Below are positions 55,467-64,000 of a stretch of DNA of 64,000 nt, in pieces; position 1 is the first letter of the stretch, and the number at the start of each line of letters is the position of its first letter. The stretch comes from Helicobacter pylori. GTDB taxonomy: Bacteria > Campylobacterota > Campylobacteria > Campylobacterales > Helicobacteraceae. Made by a program: the position numbers and the translations under genes. The stretch covers positions 1,116,001 through 1,180,000 of the forward strand of contig CP032039.1 in NCBI GenBank assembly GCA_008032935.1. The letters are read 5' to 3'. Under the pieces are notes generated by a model, which was given only the letters and a program-made list of their open reading frames with translations, was not told the DNA's origin and ran no database searches.

Positions 55467-58400
55467 TCACTCAAACCTCTTTTCGCTGATCTTTTCTATC
55501 AAATCCACGCTTTTTTCAGAAAGTTTGATGACCCTACAAAGGAGCTCAAAAACATATTTGCCGCCGGCGTAATCGTTCGGGTTGTTTTCAATCAAGCTGT
55601 CTTTATCCTTAGTCTTTTTATAGCGTTCGATCACCCAGTCAATCGCGCTTTTGCCATTCAGTGCATAGTCAAAGGCTTTTTGTGGGATCTTAGTGATAGC
55701 GATATGGTCGTTATAATGGATGCGATCCCCTTTTTTGGCCATTGTTTCCACATCATAATAACCCTCTTGTTCTGCGTTCATTAGTGTGGTGTATTTAACG
55801 CTTGTGTGCATTTCCCCATTCTCATAGTTCAAATGCAACTCTCCTAATTCTTTGCCAAGCACAGAAAGTTCTTTAAAATCCTCGCTCAAAGCGACGCGCG
55901 GCGCTTCTTTAGCGAGGGAATTTTAGCGAGGGAATTTTTGTATTTTTCCAAGTAGCCTTTATGGTGGAAAATCGCATAAATGTAGTAAAAAATCTCTTCT
56001 TCAGTAATAGCATTATCTTTATAATGCCTCCTAAAGAGATTGAGCGCATAGCCGCTGATAGCGTTATAGCGATTCCCCAGATCGTCGTAATAATACAAGG
56101 GATAAGTTTGATTGGGTGAAATCAAACTAAAATCAGAAATACAATCGCTTACAAGAACGCTAAAATCCTTACCATTTCCCACACCAGTATTAATCACCAC
56201 ATTGCGTGCGCTTTTGTCCGGGAAAATTTTTGGCAATTGGTATTGTCTGTGTATCCAATCCTTATCCCAATAAAGCCATTGTTTGTTAAAAGGGCGATAT
56301 AGGGCTAATCGCATGCGATCTTTATGGCTTTCTTGCAGATTTTTATTTTTAATGAGATTGTTTTTCAAATCATCAGTCCAAGCGATTTTCGTTTTATCGG
56401 TGGTGATTTCTTGGTTGTTGAGTTGCTTATAAAGATCGGCTGATTTGACGCCTTTGGCGCGTTGTTTGAAAGCTTCCCTGAAATGTGCATTAAAGCGCTT
56501 CAAATCAGCGTTATAAGTGTCAATGCATTTTTGCACCGAATGCATTAAAGCGTTTGGAGAAAAACTATACACCCAAGGATCACGCCCGCTTACCACCCCA
56601 TTAGAATTGAGATCAAAAATAGTATCAAATATTTTGAGTTTTGGGTCTCTTTTTAAAGGGATGAGTTTTTCAAATTCTTCATTCCTTTGGTTGATCCAAT
56701 CGCCTTTATTATTCGGGGTGATTTCCTTAAAAGGCACAGATTCCAAATTTTCAAAATTTGCGAGTAAGTTGAGTTTGGCTTCTCTTTTCAAGTAATCTTC
56801 CACTTCATAGTAAAAAATCGTATTATTGGGAACGCTCTTATCTTTCACAAAAAAGATAACCGCTACCGTCGCCCTGGATCCGCTATCAAAGATTTTCCCT
56901 CCCTCTTTTCTTGACACTTCTCCCGAAGTGCGCTGATTCCCCCTCAAATTCAATACATAAAGATGCGCAAATTCTTGTGCCACGCATTTTCTGAATCCGT
57001 CCGCGCTTTTAGAGTCAATAAAACTCCCGTTCACCACAAAGCCTAGCACCCCCCTATCTTTAAGAAGTTCGCTTGCCATATAGATGCTTTGAATGAGCGT
57101 GTCTCGTGTGGTTTTCCCCACTTTGGCGGTGGAATTTTTGCCGTATTTTTCATAAACCCTTTTTTCAAGCTTAGGGTGTGAAAGGTTTTGGTTGTTATCG
57201 TTTTCGCTTTTAGCACCGGCTGAATAAGGCGGGTTGCCTATGATGACTCTAATGTTTTGTTTTTCTATGGTGGATTTGATTTCTTTGTTTTCTTTCAAAT
57301 CCTCAAAGAATTTAAATACCCCCTTAGCGCTTTTTTCTTCCAAATAATCCAAGCTGTCCGTGAGCGCAATATTTTTGAAATTTTTTAACGAGCCATCCCT
57401 ACTTTGCGCGGCTTGGGTGATATTGATTAAAGCGATATAATAAGACAAAAGCACGATGTCAAAAGCGAATAAATGGTTTAAAAACTTCTCTTTTAAGGCT
57501 TCGTCGCTAATGAGCGCGTTTTCTTTAGAAAGCAAACGAGCGATAAAACTCCCGGTTCCGGTGAAGGGATCAAAAATCGTGATGTTTTTATCGTTAAAAT
57601 CCGTATTGAAATGCTTTTTCAAAATGCCGTCAGTGGCTCTTAAAATGAAATCCACCACCTCTATAGGCGTATAAACGATCCCTAGTTTTTCGCTTTGCTT
57701 TCTAAAGGCTTCTTTAAAGAAAGTGTTGTAGAGGTTTTTAATGAGTTCTTGTTGGCTTTTTTGGCTTTTGGCACGCGTGGCTTCGGTTTTCACGCTTTCA
57801 TAGAGGTTTTTAAGACCTTTAGTTTCTCCTTGTAATCCCAAAGTGGAGAGTTTTTCTACCATTTTATCCAGCGCTTTAGAGATAGGGTTTTTGATATTGT
57901 CCCCAAAAATTGCATCAAAAATAGGCTTAGTGATGATGTGAGAGGTGATCATGTCTAAGGCTTCATCTTCTTTGATGCTTTGGTGGATATTGCTTCTTAA
58001 GGAATCCAAAAAGCCGTGGAAAATTTCAGGGTTTTTTTCAAAAATATCTTTCAAGCGATGATTCAAGGTTCTTGCGATATTGCCCGTTTTTTTGGCGAAA
58101 TTTTCCCAATAGTTCCTGTCCCCTAATTTAGTGGGCATGACATTATACACAGCGTTTGCTAGATCTTGCAATAAGATAGCGTCAAAAAGGGTTTTTTGGG
58201 CTTGTTTGGGATCTTGCTTTGTTTTATCTTTTTTTGGCTCTTCATCGCTTTGATTTGTTTCATCATTGTCATTGTCATCGCTTCCAAAGATTTTGATTTT
58301 TTCTCTAAAAGTGGCTTCATCAACCAGGCTTGGGTCATGGCTTCTTAAGGCTTTTATCACTTTCCAAATGTTTTTGAAATTGGTGTTATTGACGGCTTCA

Positions 58401-60316
58401 TCCAGGTTTTCAATTTCACTCTCTTCTAAAGCGATAGGCAAAATGATATAGCCTCTTTTCTTGTGTTTGGCTTTTCGCATCACCCTACCCACCGCTTGGA
58501 TAATATCCACCATAGCGCTTTTGCCATCAAAAAAGACAATGCTATCTAATGCCGGGACATCCACCCCTTCGCTCAAACACCTAGCGTTACTTAAAACCTT
58601 GCAAGTGTTAGGTTTGAATTCATTGAGTTCTTCTAATTTTTCAAGCCTAACCTTACAATTCATGGTGCCATCAATGTGATCGATGCTGATTGTTAGGTTT
58701 TTAAAACTCTTTTTCTTCAATTCTTCATTGTAGCATTCCATAATCGTTTCAAAGGATTCTTTAATACGCTTGCTCGTGTCAATGCTTTTACAAAAGCTTA
58801 TGGCTCTTTGAGAGGGAGTGGTGTCGTTTTTGTTTTGCAAGTCGTAATCTTTTTTGTTTTCATCATCTAAAGCGATTAAATCCTGCTTGGCTAACCCTTT
58901 ATGAGTGCCGATAATCTTACAAACAAATTCGTTATTGATGAGCTTTTTATCCAATTTAGTGCCTTCGGCTTCAAGCTTACTGATCTTTTTATTCACGCTG
59001 TTAGTAACGCCACTTAAATTTTCTTTTCGCACCGCTAAAATCATGACTTTGTAGTCTGTGAGAAGATCTGAAGCGATCGCTCTTTCAAAATTGAGCGTAT
59101 AGATTTCTTCGCCAAAAATCTCTGCATCGTCCATAGAATAGATGGCATTATCGCTCTCTTTGGCTTTAGCTTTAGAGCTTTCGCTATAAACTTTAGGCGT
59201 GGCGGTCATATAAAGGCGTTTTTTCGCTTTGATATGTTCATCGCTATGACAAAGCGTGAAAGCGTTTTTATCATCCCTTTCATTACTAGAATACATAGCC
59301 CCTACCGTTCTGTGGGCTTCATCGCAAATGATGAGATCAATTTTGCCCAAACCCACTTCTTGCGCTTCTTGGATACGCAACGCGCTTTGATAGGTTGAAA
59401 AGATGATGAAGCGCTTGTTTTCTTTTTGAGCTTTTTGATGAACGCTTAAAATGTCTTCAAGGCGAGTGGAGGGCTTTAAGGGGAGCTCAGAAAAATTAAT
59501 ATCATCGGTGTCATCATCGTTTTTATTTTTCTTACCTTTCCCGACTTTATCATCGCTGCACACGATAGAAGCGTAAAAAGGCTCGCTTTTTTCTTGCGCG
59601 TATTCTCTAAAAGTTTGAGAAAGCAAAGCGATGCTTGGCGCTAAAAAAAGCGTGATTTTGGGATTTAAAGCTTCCATGATTTTTAAAGAAGTGTAGGTTT
59701 TGCCTGTCCCGCATGCCATAATGAGCTTGCCTCTAGTGTTTTTAGGGTCAGAAAAATACTCTTTGGTGGCTTTTATCGCTTCTATTTGGTGAGGGCGTGG
59801 CTTTTTCTTATCGCATAAGGGGAGTTCGCCTTGAGTTTGCATAGGATCAAACTTTTCCCAATCAATCTGAGAATGGATAAAATCCTCTTCAGTGATTTCA
59901 ACAATATCAATCCCTTTGCTTCTTCTGATTTGCTCAATTTCGTTAAGAGCGGCTGAGGTTAAATTAGAAGTGGAGATGATGATCCCTTTTTTAAACCCAA
60001 CCTCTTTTACCCCGCTTTGCAATTTGGATAAAAAAGTTGAAAGGTCGTTCAATGAGACGCTGTCTTGATGGAATTTGCATTGCACGGCGATGTATTCTTT
60101 TGAAGTCGTTGTGATCACCATATCAATCCCACGATCGCCTTCATTCCCCCTTAATTCCCAATCGCTCCAAAGCTCAATAGTCTCGTATTCGTTAGCACTG
60201 TCATGCTCTATTAAAAAACGCCTAGAAACTTTTTCAAACCAACTCCCTTTAAGGCGAAGGTTGGGTATGGCTTGCAATTTTTCTTTGATGAGTTTGAAGG
60301 TGTTGATTTCTGACAT
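55467..60316 (-). pseudogene. type ISP restriction-modification enzyme, broken by a 14-bp tandem duplication
   Basis: The main frame (ATG 60316, AAGGA upstream) gives 1476 residues: N-terminal PD-(D/E)xK nuclease (D65, Q79-C80-K81), helicase with Walker A ACGTGKT near 201 and DEAH, then an adenine-N6 methylase with FDPFTGTGSF and NPPY. It stops at 55886. A second frame continues for 140 residues to 55467. TAGCGAGGGAATTT is present twice in tandem at 55910-55937; removing one copy restores '..LAKEAPRVALSEDFKELS' and a 1611-residue enzyme. The lost tail belongs to the target-recognition end of this family ('LPRIP...LAELHLNYE'-like), so the product as read is probably not functional. Recognition site unknown. 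Confidence 0.9.
55910..55937. repeat. 14-bp perfect tandem duplication in the ISP gene
   Basis: Two exact adjacent copies of TAGCGAGGGAATTT. The unit length is not a multiple of three, so copy number sets the frame: one copy on, two copies off, four copies on again. Confidence 0.95.
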
Positions 60317-60393
60317 TTTTCATTCCTTAAATAGTGGCGTTAAAGTTCTGTATTATATAAAAAGATGTTAGAAAGTGGGGTTAAAAAGGCTTT

Positions 60394-61683
60394 TTATTCA
60401 GCGCTTTTTAAAGCTTTAGCGATGAGTTCTAAAGGGTGCGAAAATTGCGGGGTGTTAGGGTCGTCTAAAGACTTTAAGGCGTTGTTTAATTGCATGTGGC
60501 ATGCCCCGCATTCAGCGCTTAAAATTTCAGCTTTAGTGTCCATGATTTCCTTAGCCCTAAGAAGCCCTACTTTTAAAGAAAATCCCGCCTTTTCTGTTTG
60601 CATCGTAATCCCCCCAAAACCGCAACAATTATCCGGCATTTCTTTAATTTCATAATGCAAATTGAGCAAGTTGCGCACTTCTTTATGAGCGTTTAGGGTT
60701 TTTTTGGCATGGCAAGGGTTATGATAGGTGATAGTCTCTTTTTTTCCCTTAGGGATTTTTTCTAAAAGATGTTTTAAAGGGGTGTGTTTCTCTAAAAACA
60801 CGCTCGCCAGATAGATTTTAGGCGTGATTTTTTCCAAGCGCTTCAAATACAAATCCCTATCTTTTTCGCCTAAAAACACCTTGTAATAATCGTTGATGAG
60901 CATGCTAGCGCATGTGGCTTCAGGCACAATGATTGCATCCACTTCATCTAAATAGCTTTCAAACCATTCTATGTTTTTTTTCACTAAAAAAAGCGTGGTG
61001 TCTTTATCGCCGGTAAAATACGCCGGTGCTGAGCAGCATTCTTGCTTAGGGATGATCGCTTGAATGTTGAGTTTTTCTAAAATATACAACAAGCTTTCCC
61101 CCACTTGCTGGTAATGGTAATTGCTCAAGCACCCTATAAAAATGGCCACTTTTTGAATGGGGTTTTCTAAAGGCTTAACCTCTGCATGCTTTTGTAAAAA
61201 ACTTTTTTGATTTAAAGGAGGCAGTGCGCTTTTTTTAAAGCGTTTGAATAAGCCTTTAAACACCGCCCTAGGCTCTAAACTATCCCCCACTTGCTTGAAG
61301 ATACAAGGGGCTAAAAAATGCGCCACCGAAAACACCCTATCCATTTTTTTGCGGTTTTTTAAAAGGGAAAAATAGGATTTTTTATACCAAGCGATGCCAT
61401 GCTTTTGAGCGATTTTTTCTCTGGCTTTTTCTATTAAAGTGTCTATGGGCAAATGAAAAGGGCAAATTTCCACGCAAGCGGTGCATAAAAAACAAGTTTC
61501 TAAAAGGTGCTTTAAATTCGTATCTAATTGGAGCTTGTTTTGAGCGTTTAGGCGCATCAAATCTAAAAAGCCCCTAGGCGAAGTCGCCTCGTCTTTATGA
61601 ATGCGATATATCGTGCAACCTGGCACGCATTTAGCGCATTTAACGCAAGCGTCCCCTACTTCTTCAAAGATATTTTCATTCAT
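60394..61683 (-). CDS. glpC: GlpC/LutA-like iron-sulfur oxidoreductase subunit
   Basis: A 429-residue protein with two 4Fe-4S motifs near the N-terminus (CVKCAKCVPGC and CFLCTACVEICP) and two CCG domains (QECCSAPAYF, NPCHAKK, DNCCGFGG). It resembles the GlpC subunit of anaerobic glycerol-3-phosphate dehydrogenase and (Fe-S) subunits of lactate or glycolate oxidases. No partner flavoprotein is adjacent, so the electron donor is uncertain. Its ATG overlaps the hemN stop by four bases. Confidence 0.85.
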   Translation of the reverse strand: MNENIFEEVGDACVKCAKCVPGCTIYRIHKDEATSPRGFLDLMRLNAQNKLQLDTNLKHLLETCFLCTACVEICPFHLPIDTLIEKAREKIAQKHGIAWYKKSYFSLLKNRKKMDRVFSVAHFLAPCIFKQVGDSLEPRAVFKGLFKRFKKSALPPLNQKSFLQKHAEVKPLENPIQKVAIFIGCLSNYHYQQVGESLLYILEKLNIQAIIPKQECCSAPAYFTGDKDTTLFLVKKNIEWFESYLDEVDAIIVPEATCASMLINDYYKVFLGEKDRDLYLKRLEKITPKIYLASVFLEKHTPLKHLLEKIPKGKKETITYHNPCHAKKTLNAHKEVRNLLNLHYEIKEMPDNCCGFGGITMQTEKAGFSLKVGLLRAKEIMDTKAEILSAECGACHMQLNNALKSLDDPNTPQFSHPLELIAKALKSAE

Positions 61684-63053
61684 AGCGTTTTACTGAAATG
61701 TTTTTCGCCCCCACGCAAATACGCGTCAAACTCCATGGCCATGTTTCTTACGAGCATGCCCCCTGTTCTTGTCATCTCAAAGCCTTTAGAATTGAATGAA
61801 AGCAGGCCCGCTTCTTCATAAGGCTTTAATTTTTCTAATTCTTTTTTAAAATGCGCTTTAAAATCAATAGAAAATTTTTCCTCAATCTTAGAGTAATCCA
61901 ATTTTAAATTGCTCATCATTTGCATGATCACTTCTTTTCTTAACACATCTTCTTGGCTGAGCGCTACACCCCTTTCTACCGGTAAATGCCCCAAATCAAG
62001 GGCTTTTTCATAGTGGTGCAAGTCTTTATAATTTTGCGTGTAATAATCGCCCCCTTCGCCAATACTCGTAACGCCAATGCCAATGGTTTGAGTGAATTTC
62101 TTAGTGGTATAGCCTTGAAAATTACGGCGTAATTCCGCTTTTTGAAGGGCCAGATACAATTCATTATCGCTTTTAGCGAAATGATCCATGCCTATCATTT
62201 GGTAATTGGCTTTTTCTAAAAAACTGATAAGAGATTCTAAAATCTCTAGTTTGTCTCTAGGGCTTGGCAATAGGGTTTCATCAATTTTACGCATCGTTTT
62301 TTTCACCCAAGGCACATGCGCGTAATTGAACACCGCTAATCGGTCCGGATCCAATTTCAAAACCCATTCCAAAGTTTTTAAAAAACCCTCTTTAGTCTGA
62401 TTGGGCAAGCCATAAATCAAATCAAAATTAATGGATTTGATGCCGTAATCTCTAGCGAGTTTTACGGATTCTTGAACCATTTCAAAAGGCTGGATCCTAT
62501 GAATGGCTTTTTGGACTTCAAAATCAAAATCCTGAACCCCAAAACTCAAGCGGTTAAACCCCCTATCAAACAAGGTTTGCATGTGTTCTTTAGTGAAATG
62601 CCTAGGATCAATCTCGCAACTCATTTCAATATCTTGACTGAAATTAGGGAAAACTTCTTGAATGCTTTGCGTGATCTCATCTAATTGAATGGGCGAAAAA
62701 AAGGTCGGCGTGCCGCCTCCATAGTGGAATTGCGCCACTTCTCTGTTAGTGTCCATGGCATTTTTTAAAAGGGCGAGTTCTTTTTTAAGGTAGCTGATAT
62801 AGCGGACTTTTTTCTCTTCTAAACTGGTGTAAATGACTGAACATGCGCAAAAATAACACGCACTCCTGCAAAAGGGCAAATGCGTATAAAGCGATAAGGG
62901 CATGGGGTTTTTGAGGTTGTCATGGTTAAAAAACGCCGTTTTCAAGCTCTCTTCATTAAAATTTTCTTTAAACTCCACCGCTGTGGGGTAGCTGGTGTAT
63001 CGTGGGCCGGGCTTGGAATATTGCGAAAATTTTTCAAAATCAATGGTTTGCAT
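61680..63053 (-). CDS. hemN: oxygen-independent coproporphyrinogen III oxidase
   Basis: A 457-residue radical SAM enzyme. The cluster cysteines are C62, C66, C69 and the conserved extra C71 ([10 protein letters not shown]), with '[10 protein letters not shown]' and '[15 protein letters not shown]' following. It makes protoporphyrinogen IX in low oxygen, fitting a microaerophile. The start overlaps the upstream small gene and the stop overlaps glpC, an operon arrangement. Confidence 0.96.
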   Translation of the reverse strand: MQTIDFEKFSQYSKPGPRYTSYPTAVEFKENFNEESLKTAFFNHDNLKNPMPLSLYTHLPFCRSACYFCACSVIYTSLEEKKVRYISYLKKELALLKNAMDTNREVAQFHYGGGTPTFFSPIQLDEITQSIQEVFPNFSQDIEMSCEIDPRHFTKEHMQTLFDRGFNRLSFGVQDFDFEVQKAIHRIQPFEMVQESVKLARDYGIKSINFDLIYGLPNQTKEGFLKTLEWVLKLDPDRLAVFNYAHVPWVKKTMRKIDETLLPSPRDKLEILESLISFLEKANYQMIGMDHFAKSDNELYLALQKAELRRNFQGYTTKKFTQTIGIGVTSIGEGGDYYTQNYKDLHHYEKALDLGHLPVERGVALSQEDVLRKEVIMQMMSNLKLDYSKIEEKFSIDFKAHFKKELEKLKPYEEAGLLSFNSKGFEMTRTGGMLVRNMAMEFDAYLRGGEKHFSKTL

Positions 63054-63567
63054 TAAAAATTTTCCTCATCGCTATTGTCAAAATTTTCAAAATTATTCTC
63101 ATTAAAAGGGGCTGTTTGAATATGTTGTCAAAATTAAAAAATAAATTAGGGTGTTCTTTTTTGATTTGTTTGACAAAGTTTAAGGTGTTGATATTGGGCA
63201 AATTCCCGTCTTTTTGGCGTAAATTTTCCAATAATTGCAAAGAAACTTCGCGCACGTCTTCAAAATCAATCGGCGCTTGGGTGATAATATCCCTTTCTAA
63301 TTCCGCCCTAAGCCTGGCTTCAAAAGCCTTTCTGGCGTTTTCTGCCAAAAGAGAGATCACGTTATCTGGCACCAAAACGTAATTTTTATCTTCTTCATCA
63401 GAAATAAAGTAGGCTTCATTTTTTTTAAACGCCCCTTTTTCTAACTCTAAAAGCATTTCATTAGCACTGATTTTTTTGAGAAAGGCTCTGTTTTTTTGGG
63501 TGGTTAGGCTATGGATAAGTTTTTGTGATTTGGTTTTAGAAACTCGTTTTTTAGGTAATTTTTCCAC
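63040..63567 (-). CDS. hypothetical protein, C-terminus probably frameshifted
   Basis: A 175-residue basic-acidic helical protein from GTG 63567, with AAGGA six bases upstream. No family recognised. The last 20 or so residues read '[22 protein letters not shown]' and overlap hemN by 14 bases. With one more base in the A4G4 tract at 63104-63111 the frame ends instead '[17 protein letters not shown]' with a TAATG junction to hemN, which fits the operon layout better. So the read C-terminus is probably altered by a one-base loss. Confidence 0.7.
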   Translation of the reverse strand: MEKLPKKRVSKTKSQKLIHSLTTQKNRAFLKKISANEMLLELEKGAFKKNEAYFISDEEDKNYVLVPDNVISLLAENARKAFEARLRAELERDIITQAPIDFEDVREVSLQLLENLRQKDGNLPNINTLNFVKQIKKEHPNLFFNFDNIFKQPLLMRIILKILTIAMRKIFNANH

Positions 63568-63604
63568 TTTATATCCTTTTTAAGCTGATTGTATCCAATT
63601 TCGT

Positions 63605-64000
63605 TTAATTCTCATTATAAATCGTTTTTAAATACTCTATTTTTGAAGTCAAATTGAGTAATACCATATCGGCCAACACCAATGAAAGCAAACTCTCGCA
63701 CACCACGCTCCCTCTAATCGCAATGCAAGGATCATGCCTGCCTTTTAACAAGCATTCGCATTCGTTATTGTTAATGTCTATGGTTTGTTGAGGTTGGAAA
63801 ATGCTTGGCGTGGGTTTGAAATGCACTCTAACAATAATTTCTTCCCCATTGCTCATGCCCCCTAAAACCCCACCACTATGATTGCTCAAAAACCCTTTTT
63901 GACTCATTAAATCGTTATACTCTGAGCCTTTTAGTAAAGAGCTTTCTACCCCCTTGCCTATTTCAACCGCTTTCACCCCGTTAAGCCCCATCATCGCTTC
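63605..64000 (-). CDS. aroC: chorismate synthase, 3' part (5' end outside window)
   Basis: The frame is open to the window edge and encodes about the last 130 residues. '[31 protein letters not shown]', '[26 protein letters not shown]' with the GRHDPC motif are characteristic of AroC, which makes chorismate from EPSP using reduced FMN. The N-terminal part lies beyond the window. Confidence 0.95.
   Translation of the reverse strand, partial: EAMMGLNGVKAVEIGKGVESSLLKGSEYNDLMSQKGFLSNHSGGVLGGMSNGEEIIVRVHFKPTPSIFQPQQTIDINNNECECLLKGRHDPCIAIRGSVVCESLLSLVLADMVLLNLTSKIEYLKTIYNEN

Noticed and set aside
55467-55889. Separate 140-residue gene starting at TTG 55889
   Set aside because: It continues the ISP enzyme in frame once one copy of the 14-bp repeat is removed; it is a detached C-terminus and not an independent gene.
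1-64000. CRISPR arrays, tRNA, rRNA or insertion sequences
   Set aside because: No regularly spaced repeats, cloverleaf sequences, rRNA stretches or transposase motifs were seen on reading both strands.

Overview
The window is chromosomal DNA of Helicobacter pylori. This rests on gene content and order (dnaX-tsaE-lptB-rpoN, hom, rsmH, hopE, uvrA, gyrA-flgR, acxABC, atoE-scoBA-thl, feoB-fecA, fliP, glmU, nrdA, xerH, aspB, hemN, aroC), on Hop/Hom/Hor outer membrane proteins, on AT-rich spacers and on A-rich Shine-Dalgarno sites (AAGGA type). No rRNA, tRNA, insertion sequence or CRISPR array was recognised.

Layout. 1-791: two DUF1104 secreted proteins, the first cut by the window edge. 1061-5917: LysE-type exporter, then dnaX, tsaE, lptB and rpoN, tightly packed. 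6029-12975, minus strand: HD-domain protein, a frameshifted hom gene, a frameshifted SAM hydrolase-like gene placed between hom and a remnant of a second hom 5' end, an FtsL-like protein, rsmH and hopE. 13140-15965: uvrA. 15966-17462: a decayed stretch and two small unknown genes. 17634-23156: gyrA, a small exported protein and flgR with few-base overlaps, then dgkA and a membrane-anchored unknown. 23488-33716: an acetone/acetoacetate catabolic region (acxABC, atoE, scoBA, thl) with a broken lpxR-type gene inside it. 33995-37416: a type II restriction-modification pair inserted into a DnaQ/PolB-like exonuclease gene, flanked by a 407-bp direct repeat. 37554-42040: iron uptake (feoB, fecA with Fur-like boxes). 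42077-50278: fliP, glmU, a glycine-zipper protein plus membrane protein pair, nrdA, a WbpB-like dehydrogenase, a split TauE/SafE permease and ogt. 50360-55233: xerH, an unknown 478-residue protein, a candidate difH site, aspB and a Hor-type porin. 55467-60316: a single-polypeptide type I (ISP) restriction-modification gene broken by a 14-bp tandem duplication. 60394-64000: glpC-like, hemN, a small unknown gene and the 3' end of aroC.

How the genes work together. AcxABC can make acetoacetate from acetone, ScoAB activates it with succinyl-CoA, Thl cleaves acetoacetyl-CoA to acetyl-CoA, and AtoE would carry short-chain acids. RpoN and FlgR belong to the flagellar class 2 gene control system, and FliP to the export gate. 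XerH and the candidate difH would resolve chromosome dimers.

Most notable: (1) an ISP restriction gene switched off by two exact copies of a 14-bp unit; (2) a restriction-modification island with a 407-bp target duplication, whose nuclease appears to have lost its ATG (ATA in its place); (3) five genes each out of frame by a single missing base in a homopolymer, which needs read-level checking; (4) a metzincin-type HExxHxxGxxH motif in the Hom protein; (5) a dif-like 11-6-11 site near xerH.
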